DNA from: a virus
Virus record (IMG/VR): IMGVR_UViG_3300010388_000206
Span: 1 to 54,565 of that record
DNA: 54,565 nt
Direction: 5' to 3' (one strand)
Shown: positions 14,254 to 22,670 of the stretch, piece by piece
Layout: every line of letters begins with the position of its first letter
Position numbering within the stretch: the stretch's first letter is position 1
Translations under genes and position numbers: made by a program
Notes under the pieces: generated by a model
What the model was told of the DNA's origin: nothing
What the model saw: only the letters and a program-made list of their open reading frames with translations
Database searches by the model: none

Positions 14254-15185
14254 TGGAAGTTTTGGTTATTGGTGGTTGTGGCTTCATTGGTTCGCATGTT
14301 GTTGATCGTCTCAAGATAGAAGGTCACAACGTGCGTATTGCTACACGCAACATTAAGAATATGACAGAGGACACTGTATACGTACCTAGATGGGGTAATC
14401 CTCGTACTGAAGACGTTACTATGTGTCTAGATGCACTTGACGGTGTAGATGGAGTCATTCATCTTGGATGTTCTTCTGTGCCGTCATCTTCCATCAATGA
14501 TCCTGTATCTGACATTCAAGATAATCTTTTCTCAACCATTCATCTACTAGAACTTATGCGTAAGAAGGGTGTAGACAATCTTGTCTATATGTCATCTGGC
14601 GGTGCAATTTATGGTAGTAGTATTTTGGCGATGGGCGAAAGTTATCCTTTAAATCCCCATAGTTCTTACGGAATTGTCAAGGCTACTTGTGAAAAGCATA
14701 TCCTGTTGGAATCAAGACTTCATGGATTGATCCCAACTATTCTTCGTCCATCAAATGTATATGGTCCTCGTCAAAAGGCTGGCGCACAAGGAATCATTGG
14801 CAACTTCCTATGGAATATTGCTAACGATAAGCCATGTGAAATCTTCGGTGATGGTAATAACGTTCGTGATTATATCTATGTAGAAGATGTTGCTCGTGCA
14901 TGTGTGTATGCACTTAATGGAAACAGCAACTACGGTAGAACCGCTGGTATCTACAATATAAGTAGTGGTGTGGGCCATAGCATCAATGAATTACTTCCCA
15001 TGATTGGAAAGGTTGTTGATAAGCCAGTTTCATTTGTGTATCGTGATGGTAGAAACTTTGATATCAGAAAAGTTATTCTCGAAAACGAAAAAGCAAAAAT
15101 TAACTTGGATTGGCGACCAAAGATTGATTTGAAGGAAGGTCTACAGAAGACTTGGGAATGGATTCAGGAGAATAATGGTGAGTAA
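14250..15185 (+). CDS. NAD-dependent sugar-nucleotide epimerase/dehydratase (SDR)
   Basis: The N-terminal Rossmann motif is VIGGCGFIGSHVV (GxxGxxG). The active site comprises LVYMSSGGAIYGSS and NPHSSYGIVKATCEKH (YxxxK). RPSNVYGPRQ and RDYIYVEDVARACVYAL are standard extended-SDR segments of UDP-glucose 4-epimerase and related enzymes. At 311 aa it has the usual length. The substrate sugar cannot be read from the sequence. It overlaps both neighbours in the glycan operon. Confidence 0.92.
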   Translation: MMEVLVIGGCGFIGSHVVDRLKIEGHNVRIATRNIKNMTEDTVYVPRWGNPRTEDVTMCLDALDGVDGVIHLGCSSVPSSSINDPVSDIQDNLFSTIHLLELMRKKGVDNLVYMSSGGAIYGSSILAMGESYPLNPHSSYGIVKATCEKHILLESRLHGLIPTILRPSNVYGPRQKAGAQGIIGNFLWNIANDKPCEIFGDGNNVRDYIYVEDVARACVYALNGNSNYGRTAGIYNISSGVGHSINELLPMIGKVVDKPVSFVYRDGRNFDIRKVILENEKAKINLDWRPKIDLKEGLQKTWEWIQENNGE

Positions 15186-16125
15186 GAAAGTTTTAATTAC
15201 TGGTGGTAATGGTCTAGTTGCTACCTATCTGATCAATCAAATCATTAAGGAAACAGATTGGACAATTCATACCACTGTACGCACTAACCTGAATAGATTG
15301 CTTGATGTTGATGCGACGGAGGATGAGGGTGATCGTGCCATTATCTCACAAAAATATCGTGAAGGTCAGCATTATGATATCATCATTCATCTAGCGGCTG
15401 CTACTGATGTTGGTCAATCGATTATTGATCCAATGAAGTTTGTTCGAGAAAATATTGTCGAGACAGCCAAGCTATTAGAGTTTGCTCGTACTATTCCAAA
15501 TCTTGAAAAGTTTATTTTCATTAGCAGTAATGAAGTGTTTGGTCCAGCACCTTCTGATGTAAACTATTCAGAACTTGATCCGCTCAATCCACACTCACCA
15601 TATTCTGGTACCAAGGCGGCGGCTGAACAGCTATGTATTTCTTACTACAATACCTATAAGCTTCCAATCGACATTGTTCGTACCATGAATATTTTTGGTG
15701 AACGTCAAAACCACAATAGGTTTTTCCCTGTTTGTGTTCGTAAGATTTTGAACGGTGAACAGATTGACGTATACGATAACTTCCGCACATACATTCATGC
15801 TGAAGACGTTGCTGATGGTATCATGTTTATCATCAAGGGAGAATTCTTTTATCCCAAGTATGAGCACGAAGGTTGCCACAGATACCATATCGTAGGCAAC
15901 GAAGAAGTTAGCAACATTCGTATCGTCAAGGCAATTGGTGCTGCATTAGGAATTGAACCAAACTACAAAGTGGTATTTGATGGTAGGGCAGGTTATGAAA
16001 ACCGCTACTCTATGTCTGGTGCTAAGCTATATAGTATGGGATGGAAGCCAAAAGCAACTTTGGCACAACGAATTGAACAGATGGCTGTATGGTCAAGTGA
16101 GAATAGGAAATGGCTTTATGACTGA
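15175..16125 (+). CDS. Second sugar-nucleotide SDR, dTDP-glucose 4,6-dehydratase-like
   Basis: The cofactor motif is LITGGNGLVATYL. The catalytic region has FIFISSNEVFG and NPHSPYSGTKAAAEQLCISYY, where SSNEVFG resembles the STDEVYG of 4,6-dehydratases and YxxxK is intact. MNIFGERQNHNRFFPVCVRKIL also matches the dehydratase branch. It could supply the 4-keto-6-deoxy sugar used by the aminotransferase at 16582. It overlaps its neighbours by 11 and 8 bases. Confidence 0.88.
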   Translation: MVSKKVLITGGNGLVATYLINQIIKETDWTIHTTVRTNLNRLLDVDATEDEGDRAIISQKYREGQHYDIIIHLAAATDVGQSIIDPMKFVRENIVETAKLLEFARTIPNLEKFIFISSNEVFGPAPSDVNYSELDPLNPHSPYSGTKAAAEQLCISYYNTYKLPIDIVRTMNIFGERQNHNRFFPVCVRKILNGEQIDVYDNFRTYIHAEDVADGIMFIIKGEFFYPKYEHEGCHRYHIVGNEEVSNIRIVKAIGAALGIEPNYKVVFDGRAGYENRYSMSGAKLYSMGWKPKATLAQRIEQMAVWSSENRKWLYD

Positions 16126-16585
16126 AGATAGTAGTGTGATTTTATCGCCTGTACTGAATATGAGAGATGTTGAGACTGTCAGGCACCATAGAAATGCCTG
16201 TAGAGAATTCATGACACGCAACACAGATTATATTTCTGCTCAACAGCAATCAAAGTGGTTTGATGGTCTTGACAAGAATACCAATCGTCTGCTATTGCTG
16301 AACAAGATACATCACGGTGCTGTAGTCGAAGATATCGGCTATGGGTACATTCGTATAGAAAATAGTGAGGTTCTTCTCACTGGTGGTATCACAAGTAATG
16401 AACGTGGAAAAGGACATGGTTTCTTTCTTTTTGAAAGATTGGTCCTACACTCATTAAAATATGGCTTGCCAATCCGCCTTGAAGTGTTAAAGACTAACGC
16501 TGCTGGCATTGCTACATATAAGAAGGTTGGCTTCAAAGTCATCAGTGAAGATGAAAAAATTTATAAGATGGAGTATAATGTATGA
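16118..16585 (+). CDS. GNAT-family N-acetyltransferase, 155 aa
   Basis: The ATG at 16118 follows AGGAAA and overlaps the SDR stop by 8 bases. The acetyl-CoA segment is GGITSNERGKGHGFFLFERLV (R-x-x-G-x-G/A type), followed by LEVLKTNAAGIATYKKVGFKVI, the usual GNAT core end. In this operon it most likely N-acetylates the amino sugar made by the adjacent aminotransferase, as in perosamine or related pathways. That substrate is inferred from context. Confidence 0.85.
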   Translation: MTEDSSVILSPVLNMRDVETVRHHRNACREFMTRNTDYISAQQQSKWFDGLDKNTNRLLLLNKIHHGAVVEDIGYGYIRIENSEVLLTGGITSNERGKGHGFFLFERLVLHSLKYGLPIRLEVLKTNAAGIATYKKVGFKVISEDEKIYKMEYNV

Positions 16586-17661
16586 TCCCACTATTTAAGG
16601 TACGTATGAACGAAGAAGCACCTAAGCTTCTTGAGCCTGTTCTACTATCAGGTTTCATTGGACAGGGACCAAAGGTTGAAGAGTTCGAAGACAAGCTTCA
16701 AGAATGGCTTGGCACCGAAACCCGTCCTGTTACAGTCAATTCATGCACCAATGCAATTGACCTTGCTCTAGAGCTTTGTGGGGTTGGTGTTGGTGATGAA
16801 GTTATCGCTACTCCACAGACATGCTTTGCTTCACAGGTTGGTGCTATCCATCGTGGGGCTATTTTGCGTTGGGCTGATATCGATCCTATTACTGGTCTGA
16901 TGGACCCTGATTCTGCTGCTAAGCTTGTCAACGAAAAGACCAAGGCAATCATCGCTGTCAATTGGGCTGGTCGTTTCTGTGATTTTGATGCTCTTGGCAA
17001 CCTTGGTGTTCCTGTCATTGAAGACGCTGCTCATACATGGGATACATTCTTAGTCGATGAATATATTCCACGTGGTGATTATATCTGCTATAGTCTTCAG
17101 GCAATCAAGTTCCTAACATCTGGTGATGGTGGTATTTTGATTTGTCCTAATAAGGAAAAGGAAGCAGAAGCACGTGTCCTTCGTTGGTTTGGTCTTGACC
17201 GCACCAAGAACGAATCATTCCGCTGCACACAGAACATCACAAGGGCTGGCTTCAAGTATCATATGAATGATATCAATGCCACTATCGGTCTTGCTAACTT
17301 GGAGGCTTCATTTGATTCTGTTTGTATGAGCCGCTTCAACGCATTTGAAATCATCACAAAGGTTGATAATCCAAATCTTATCATGCCATATTGGGATGAC
17401 GATTGTTCATATTGGCTGTTCTCCATGCACGTCCTGAATGGTCGCAAGGCAGAATTCCAGAAGTATCTAGAGGACAATGGAATTGCTAGCAGTCCTGTCC
17501 ACTATCGTAATGACCTATATGACTGCACTATTCGTTTTGCTGAAAGTGATCTACCCGGCGTGACTGAATTTGACAAGACACAGGTCTGTATTCCAAACGG
17601 TTGGTGGGTAGATGATACTGCACTAAACCACATCATTAAGGTGCTCAATGAATTTAAGTGA
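16582..17661 (+). CDS. DegT/DnrJ/EryC1-family PLP aminotransferase (sugar transaminase)
   Basis: This family converts keto-sugar nucleotides to amino sugars. VNSCTNAIDLALELCGVGVGDEV is the PLP phosphate-binding region. VIEDAAHTWDT supplies the Asp that contacts the pyridine ring, and YSLQAIKFLTSGDGGIL contains the Schiff-base Lys. The C-terminus (VHYRND...VCIPNGWW) matches the family. At 359 aa it is standard length. Its place after a dehydratase-like SDR and an acetyltransferase suggests synthesis of an N-acetylated amino-deoxy sugar. Confidence 0.93.
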   Translation: MIPLFKVRMNEEAPKLLEPVLLSGFIGQGPKVEEFEDKLQEWLGTETRPVTVNSCTNAIDLALELCGVGVGDEVIATPQTCFASQVGAIHRGAILRWADIDPITGLMDPDSAAKLVNEKTKAIIAVNWAGRFCDFDALGNLGVPVIEDAAHTWDTFLVDEYIPRGDYICYSLQAIKFLTSGDGGILICPNKEKEAEARVLRWFGLDRTKNESFRCTQNITRAGFKYHMNDINATIGLANLEASFDSVCMSRFNAFEIITKVDNPNLIMPYWDDDCSYWLFSMHVLNGRKAEFQKYLEDNGIASSPVHYRNDLYDCTIRFAESDLPGVTEFDKTQVCIPNGWWVDDTALNHIIKVLNEFK

Positions 17662-18334
17662 AATAGAATATATCGTATGCATTCCATCGGCACTCGCTCC
17701 TAATACAGGGGCGGTGCCTTTGGCAGAACGACTTGAACAGACTTTGGTTGGTATTGAATCGATCAGAGCTAAGTTCCCTAACGTCTTTATCATCCTAGCA
17801 GACTGTTCTGTTCTTCCTGCGAATGAACAACGTGAGATTGTGTCTAAGCAAGTTGATCTTTACATGGATCATTCGAACGTAGATATCAATCGACAGCTAA
17901 GTGAAGCTGGTCTCAAGAGCCATTCTGAGCTAATCATGTTCAATAGCATGTATAGCTGGATCAAGCAGAACCAAGAGAACTTTCCTAGCCTAAAGCGTAT
18001 CTTTAAGGTTGGTGGTCGTATGAAGGTATCAGATGAGTTTGATATCAAGGACTATGAAGGCGATAACGTCAAGGATAAGTATGTCTTCAAACATCCTCTA
18101 AACTCATGGATCAGTCCAGAGCTTATGCTATATGAGAACCGCCTATGGTCCCTTGACATTAGCTTGCTTGATGATTATCTTTCAAAGATTCAAGACATGT
18201 ACAACTCGTTTGATGGTCGCTTTGATATCGAACATACATACTACAAGCATCTTGACCCTGCCAATGTAGAGTTATTTGATGATGTTTGGGTTGAAGGTAT
18301 CATGGCACTTTATGGTACATTCGTAAAGGATTGA
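17648..18334 (+). CDS. Uncharacterised glycan-locus protein, 228 aa
   Basis: The start overlaps the aminotransferase end by 14 bases. The N-terminal part (EYIVCIPSALAPNTG, then VFIILADCS) looks like a Rossmann-type strand-helix fold, and RIFKVGGRMKVSDEFD resembles the acceptor or DxD-like region of WavE-like transferases. I cannot assign a family with confidence; a glycosyltransferase is the best guess from context. Confidence 0.6.
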   Translation: MNLSEIEYIVCIPSALAPNTGAVPLAERLEQTLVGIESIRAKFPNVFIILADCSVLPANEQREIVSKQVDLYMDHSNVDINRQLSEAGLKSHSELIMFNSMYSWIKQNQENFPSLKRIFKVGGRMKVSDEFDIKDYEGDNVKDKYVFKHPLNSWISPELMLYENRLWSLDISLLDDYLSKIQDMYNSFDGRFDIEHTYYKHLDPANVELFDDVWVEGIMALYGTFVKD

Positions 18335-18382
18335 TGACCAGATATGTCCGGATATGACCGGATAAATTGTGAAAGTATTGAA

Positions 18383-19108
18383 ATGACTAGATTTTCTATC
18401 TGTATCCCTACATATGAAATGTCCGGATATGGCCACATTGTTGTTAATGAATTCATGCATGAACTGAAGATGCAGACTTTTCAGGACTTCGATATCGTTA
18501 TCTCTGATCAGAGTAATGATTCCAAAATCCTAGACGTTGTTCATGAACACTCAAAGGACTTGGATATCAAGTTCATGACTGATCTTGCCAATCGTGGTAA
18601 AGCAACCGCCAATATCAATAAGGCAATGCGTTATGCTGAAGGTGAGATTATCAAGATCATGTTTCAGGATGACTTTTTTGTCAACTTTGATGCACTGAAG
18701 ATTATCAGCGATGAATTCGACAAGGGTGCAAAGTGGACAACCAATGCTTTCACTCACACCGTGGATAAGAAGCAATTCTTCAACACCAAGCCGTCATACT
18801 ATCAGGATAGCGTAATCACTGGTCGTAACTCTATCGGCAATCCATCAAACATTTCTGTTCGCCGTGATAGCCGTGTCTATATGGATACGGAACTGTATTA
18901 CATCTTTGACTGCGATTACTACTGGCAATTGAAGCATAAGAATGGTATGCCAAATGTCATTAATGATGTTCTAGTATGCTCTCGTTTGCATCCTACGTCA
19001 ATGTCACAGGACAAAGATGTTATCGGTCTATTGGCAAGAGAAACAGAATATTGTTGCAAGAAGTATAACATTAAAGCAGAGGACTATCAGTTTGACATAC
19101 ACCATTAA
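18383..19108 (+). CDS. Glycosyltransferase family 2
   Basis: The GT-A fold is shown by RFSICIPTYEMSGYG at the start, DFDIVISDQSNDSKI (first Asp), NRGKATANINKAMRYAEGEII and IMFQDDFFV (the DD metal/donor motif). I start at 18383 because the canonical family N-terminus begins there; an in-frame ATG at 18344 lies in a tandem decamer repeat and would add 13 residues. Both starts have weak ribosome sites. The donor and acceptor are unknown. Confidence 0.85.
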   Translation: MTRFSICIPTYEMSGYGHIVVNEFMHELKMQTFQDFDIVISDQSNDSKILDVVHEHSKDLDIKFMTDLANRGKATANINKAMRYAEGEIIKIMFQDDFFVNFDALKIISDEFDKGAKWTTNAFTHTVDKKQFFNTKPSYYQDSVITGRNSIGNPSNISVRRDSRVYMDTELYYIFDCDYYWQLKHKNGMPNVINDVLVCSRLHPTSMSQDKDVIGLLARETEYCCKKYNIKAEDYQFDIHH

Positions 19109-19112
19109 TTAT

Positions 19113-19835
19113 ATGCCAGTGTTCTACATTGGCAACATTCGTGACTATAACTCCTATCGTGATAAGTTTGCAAATGATCCTCTGTACTTTGCAAAGAAGC
19201 ATGTCGAGTTTCTTAAAACATGTGTAGGCACTCCAATCAAGACGGCAACTCTTGTCTATAATGTTGAAATCCCTGATGAAGTCAAACAAGCTGCTGTTGA
19301 TCTAGCAAGCACTGTAACGACAATGGATACACGAACTGTTTTCCGTCCTAACGGTGGTTTCTCTTATGGTGGCTGGAATGATGTTATCGCCCATGATATT
19401 CAGAACGGTATCAGCCATGACTATCACTTCCTAACAGAAGATGATTATCTACCAACACGCTCAAACTTCTACGAACACTTCATCAAGCGTATGGATGAAA
19501 ACTGTCCCTTCGTTTGCTGTAAGATGGCACCGCACCATGACGGCAAGATGCATCCCTATCGTCCTGATGGTATGATCCGTGAAGATGCTTGTAGGCAGGT
19601 ATATGCCAAGTATGGAGAGGTATTCACTACCAATCGTGCTCTTATGTATCCTGCTGGTTGGGATACGCAGTTGAACTACATGAACAACTATGAGGCTGAA
19701 GGGTTTGAGCTACGTGATATCGCAGACGAATTCAAGATCACTTCGATTATGAATTGTCATATCAATGACACTCGTGTACATGGGAATGAAGAAGGCGAAT
19801 CAATCATGATGCCTATCGTTCTACCGCCTATTTAA
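19113..19835 (+). CDS. Putative glycosyltransferase-like protein, 240 aa
   Basis: The start at 19113 is 4 bases after the upstream stop. The segment DYHFLTEDDYLPTRSNFYEHFI has an acidic triad after a hydrophobic strand, as in GT-A enzymes, and GFSYGGWNDVI precedes it. A histidine-rich region (MAPHHDGKMHPYRPDG) follows. The family is not recognised; its place at the end of the glycan operon supports a transferase or sugar-modifying role. Confidence 0.58.
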   Translation: MPVFYIGNIRDYNSYRDKFANDPLYFAKKHVEFLKTCVGTPIKTATLVYNVEIPDEVKQAAVDLASTVTTMDTRTVFRPNGGFSYGGWNDVIAHDIQNGISHDYHFLTEDDYLPTRSNFYEHFIKRMDENCPFVCCKMAPHHDGKMHPYRPDGMIREDACRQVYAKYGEVFTTNRALMYPAGWDTQLNYMNNYEAEGFELRDIADEFKITSIMNCHINDTRVHGNEEGESIMMPIVLPPI

Positions 19836-19846
19836 AGAGTATAATT

Positions 19847-20284
19847 ATGCCAACTCTGTTAAAATATTTTGAAAACTTTGATGATAAACAGATTTCACAA
19901 TGGGAAGAAACACTTCCAAAAAGAATGTGTTTATATTGTAAAAAAAACTTACCATCATCAGCTTTTACAAAACATTCACATTCGAGAGATAATTTAGATA
20001 CAAGATGCAAAAAATGTGTTAGAAAGAATCAGAAACTAAGAAAAAAACTTCGTTCAATAGCTCCGCCAAAACCAGAATTTTGTGAATGTTGTGGTAAAAT
20101 CCCAAAAAAATGGAACATAGATCATGATCATAAAACATTGGAAATACGTGGGTGGATATGTGATCAATGTAATGCTGGAATAGGTCAATTGGGAGATACT
20201 GTTGAAAGTATTAAAAAAGCATTGAAATATCTTGAAAGATGTAGGAAAGCATACAACATTCGAAATATATGGATGACTAAATGA
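19847..20284 (+). CDS. Endonuclease VII-like HNH nuclease
   Basis: The C-terminal half reads CECCGK, then KWNIDHDHKTLEIRGWICDQCNAGIGQLGD, the zinc and catalytic core of recombination endonuclease VII-type proteins. The N-terminal half has another four-Cys zinc site (CLYCKKN and CKKC) with SAFTKHSHSRDNLDTR. Unlike T4 gp49 it probably acts as a mobile homing-type nuclease: it is very AT-rich, sits inside an operon of unrelated genes, and is coupled by an ATGA overlap to the next gene. A true Holliday junction role cannot be excluded. Confidence 0.85.
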   Translation: MPTLLKYFENFDDKQISQWEETLPKRMCLYCKKNLPSSAFTKHSHSRDNLDTRCKKCVRKNQKLRKKLRSIAPPKPEFCECCGKIPKKWNIDHDHKTLEIRGWICDQCNAGIGQLGDTVESIKKALKYLERCRKAYNIRNIWMTK

Positions 20285-20838
20285 ACATTTTTTATATCGA
20301 TGAAGACCCACGTCAATGTGCTCAATGGATGGTTGATCGTCATGTAGTCAAGATGATTCTTGAGACAACGCAGCTATTGTCAACTGCCCATCGTGTTCTT
20401 GATGGTAAAGAAACAATTCTTGAAGGATGGGTTGATGAGTTTGGGATCAAGCATAAAAAGTCTAAGCACTGGATTCTTAATGATGGGCGCAACGATATAC
20501 TTTATCGTGCTACTCACATTAACCACCCTTCTGCTGTTTGGTGCCGCACTTCTGTTGAAAATTATCTCTGGCTCGTGGATCATCTATTCGCACTTGGGGA
20601 TGAGTTTCGCTACAGGTATGACAAACCTAAAGCACATGCGTCAATCATTAAGATGGGTTATGAGCTTCAGTCGCCACCCCACAACCTAAAAGAATGGGAT
20701 TGGACACCAATGCCATGTTGTATGCCAGACTGTTACAAAACCTCGGACAATCCTGTGATTTGTTATAGGAATTATTACAGAGACGCTAAGTCTGAGCTTC
20801 ATAGCTGGAAGAAGAGAGACAAGCCATATTGGATTTAA
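20281..20838 (+). CDS. Conserved phage protein of unknown function, 185 aa
   Basis: The opening MNIFYIDEDPRQCAQWMVDRHVVKMILETTQLLSTAHRVLDG is a pattern I recall from many tailed phages, but no function is known to me. Conserved elements are DRHVVKM, HPSAVWCRTSVENYLWL and a Cys-rich MPCCMPDCYK. The C-terminus (CYRNYYR...KPYWI) is also typical. It ends just before a strong terminator that closes the glycan operon. Confidence 0.8.
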   Translation: MNIFYIDEDPRQCAQWMVDRHVVKMILETTQLLSTAHRVLDGKETILEGWVDEFGIKHKKSKHWILNDGRNDILYRATHINHPSAVWCRTSVENYLWLVDHLFALGDEFRYRYDKPKAHASIIKMGYELQSPPHNLKEWDWTPMPCCMPDCYKTSDNPVICYRNYYRDAKSELHSWKKRDKPYWI

Positions 20839-20842
20839 GATC

Positions 20843-20868
20843 AAACCCTGCTTCGGTGGGGTTTTTTC
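20843..20868 (+). terminator. Intrinsic terminator closing the glycan operon
   Basis: A nine-pair stem (AAACCCTGC with GTGGGGTTT, two wobble pairs) is capped by a TTCG tetraloop and followed by a T-run. This is a textbook rho-independent terminator. It is 4 bases after the stop codon at 20838 and directly precedes a late promoter. Confidence 0.92.
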
Positions 20869-20871
20869 TTG

Positions 20872-20879
20872 TATAAATA
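20872..20879 (+). promoter_or_regulatory. T4-type late promoter opening the virion block
   Basis: TATAAATA is a full match to the T4 late -10 element. It lies right after the terminator at 20843-20868 and 26 bases before the start of the first gene of the late block. No -35 box is seen, as expected for gp55-type late promoters. Confidence 0.8.
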
Positions 20880-20904
20880 GTTATGTAAAACTAGGAGATT
20901 CATC

Positions 20905-21324
20905 ATGGCTAAATTTGTTAAACCAAAATTTGAAGATCAAAGCAAGAGCTTTATGGCATTAGCCAATAAATTGTTTGCCGAAATCAGCCAACAAGATATT
21001 AAAAGAAAGCTAATCGATCAGATGATCGAAGACTTGAAGAAAAGATATACTACAAACGCTGTTCAAGACCTTAAGCTGCCCCTATGGAAATCTCTTCAAG
21101 GAACCGATTCTTGGGCTGCTGAGAAGATGACAGTGATTGAAAGAAATATAAAACGACAGGAAGTGTCAAATTTTAAACAGACAATGGTCCAGTTGCTTGA
21201 AGAGCAACCAGTAGGAACTCCTGTTATTATGATGCAGCAAAATGTTGGTATGTTGATTTCGGGTGAGAATACTTTGCTGGCATGTAGACTTTTAAACATT
21301 CAACCAAAAGTAGTAATAATCTGA
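20905..21324 (+). CDS. Hypothetical late protein, 139 aa
   Basis: This is the first gene behind a late promoter, with AGGAG as ribosome site. The protein is basic, largely helical in the first 110 residues, and ends in a more hydrophobic C-terminus (VIMMQQNVGMLISGENTLLACRLLN). It overlaps the next gene by one base. It may be a virion or head-internal protein; no family is recognised. Confidence 0.75.
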   Translation: MAKFVKPKFEDQSKSFMALANKLFAEISQQDIKRKLIDQMIEDLKKRYTTNAVQDLKLPLWKSLQGTDSWAAEKMTVIERNIKRQEVSNFKQTMVQLLEEQPVGTPVIMMQQNVGMLISGENTLLACRLLNIQPKVVII

Positions 21325-21776
21325 TGAAAACATTTCGACAATTCGTAGACGAAGCATCAAGAACAAAAGTAACTATGTTCAATCGTGATTTGGGCTTCAA
21401 TCCTGAATTGGATGATAATGAAAATGAAATGGGCGCTGTTGTTGATCGTCAAGATAGACCAATGGAACGACCACATCCACAAGATAAAGTGAAAAAGATT
21501 CCACTGAATAAAATGTTCCGTCACGAACCAGAAGAAAAAACAGCACTTGGTACTGCTGAGCCTGAAAACGAAAGAAAGGTTCAAGGTATCATGGCAGACA
21601 TAAAAAAGAAAAAAGATATTGATCCAATTTTGGTACGTAGACAACAGGGTGGTAAATATCAAGTGATGGATGGTCATCATCGTGTCGAAGCACACTTGAG
21701 AATGGGATTGAAGCATGTCCCTGCCAGAGTAATAGATGCTAAAAACGTCAAATATGACGGCATTGAAGAAAAGTAA
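21324..21776 (+). CDS. ParB-like nuclease-domain protein with possible capsid-targeting N-terminus
   Basis: The core (about residues 50-145) matches the ParB/sulfiredoxin fold: KVKKIPLNKMF, then DIDPILVRRQQGGKYQVMDGHHRVEAHLRMGLKHVPARVI, with the GHHR motif. The N-terminus MKTFRQFVDEA closely resembles the capsid-targeting sequence of T4 internal proteins, which starts MKTYQEFI-EA. That suggests the protein is packaged in the head, possibly trimmed by the prohead protease and injected. Enzymatic activity of the ParB-like domain is not known. Confidence 0.8.
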   Translation: MKTFRQFVDEASRTKVTMFNRDLGFNPELDDNENEMGAVVDRQDRPMERPHPQDKVKKIPLNKMFRHEPEEKTALGTAEPENERKVQGIMADIKKKKDIDPILVRRQQGGKYQVMDGHHRVEAHLRMGLKHVPARVIDAKNVKYDGIEEK

Positions 21777-21786
21777 GGATTAAATA

Positions 21787-22638
21787 ATGGCACAGTGGCG
21801 AATTGATCAACAGAAAAAAGTAGAACAAAATAGCAAGACCCTATATGAATTGGGGATGATTGCCAATGCAAACGGCAATCCGATTGCTAATGCAAATCCT
21901 TTTGCTGTTATGACTAACAATGAATTTATTTTTTCAGCGCCATGGGAATTGCAAGTTGCTCGTGGTAAAATTCCCGGTGTGTCATTGCTCAATCTATATG
22001 GATATCAGGCTTCTGTAGACGGCACATTCATTCCTGTGTGGGAAAATCCAACCACATATACATATCCGTCCAATGGCGGCGAGACTATGACGCTTTATAG
22101 TTCTTCCGCATCAGATACAAACGTATCTGTTCTGATCAGTGGTTTAGATGCAAATTTTGTCATGCAATCAGAAACATTAGTTTTAACTAATGGCACTACT
22201 GGTGTCAACACAACAAAACAATATCACCGTATTAATGATATGAGAGTAGTTGGTTCTGTAAATGCTGTTGGTATTCTAAGATTGTCAAACACTGGTAAGA
22301 CAACAACATACGCTCAAATTGCAATCGGCGCTGGTAAAACACAGTGGTCAATGTACACCGTTCCAGCGGGATATACGTTCTACTTGAACCGTGTCACTGC
22401 TGTAGCATCAGCAACATCATCTGCCAAAGTATTAGGATATAGAGTATACCAACAGTCTGCAACTGGACTTATTTCTACTGTTCTTCAGTCGCCATGGATT
22501 GATACGTATGAGACTGCACGTGTTGTGCCAAATCCATACGCAGAAAAAACAAGTATTCAATGGCAAGTAACCTCTGACACAACATCACAAGTCGGTGTTC
22601 GTGTTGAAGGTGTTTTGATAGACAACAATTTATTGTAA
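21787..22638 (+). CDS. Probable virion structural protein, 283 aa
   Basis: The protein is rich in Thr, Ser, Ala and Val with many short beta segments, typical of tail or capsid decoration proteins. It begins MAQWRIDQQKKVEQNSKTLYE, and the N-terminal AQWR resembles the SQWG start of the late protein at 27338. The region GAGKTQWSMYTVPAGYTFYLNRV looks like a receptor- or fibre-type beta-sandwich. It lies in the late block. The specific position in the virion is unknown. Confidence 0.75.
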   Translation: MAQWRIDQQKKVEQNSKTLYELGMIANANGNPIANANPFAVMTNNEFIFSAPWELQVARGKIPGVSLLNLYGYQASVDGTFIPVWENPTTYTYPSNGGETMTLYSSSASDTNVSVLISGLDANFVMQSETLVLTNGTTGVNTTKQYHRINDMRVVGSVNAVGILRLSNTGKTTTYAQIAIGAGKTQWSMYTVPAGYTFYLNRVTAVASATSSAKVLGYRVYQQSATGLISTVLQSPWIDTYETARVVPNPYAEKTSIQWQVTSDTTSQVGVRVEGVLIDNNLL

Positions 22639-22655
22639 GTCAAATACTGAAATAT

Positions 22656-22663
22656 TATAAATA
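22656..22663 (+). promoter_or_regulatory. T4-type late promoter for the candidate small RNA
   Basis: TATAAATA is a full match to the late element. The expected transcription start (about 22670) falls exactly at the base of a 24-bp stem, with no start codon in reach. The nearest gene starts 219 bases further on. Confidence 0.78.
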
Positions 22664-22670
22664 AAGGGTG

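Noticed and set aside
13429-19835. Glycosyltransferases as evidence for glucosylated hydroxymethylcytosine DNA, as in T4
   Set aside because: Thymidylate synthase carries the dUMP-type Asn, no hydroxymethylase is seen, and the operon makes amino sugars rather than using plain UDP-glucose.
19847-20284. Endonuclease VII-like gene as the functional T4 gene 49 homologue
   Set aside because: Possible, but its AT-rich composition and insertion between unrelated genes fit a mobile nuclease better, so I did not assign the symbol 49.
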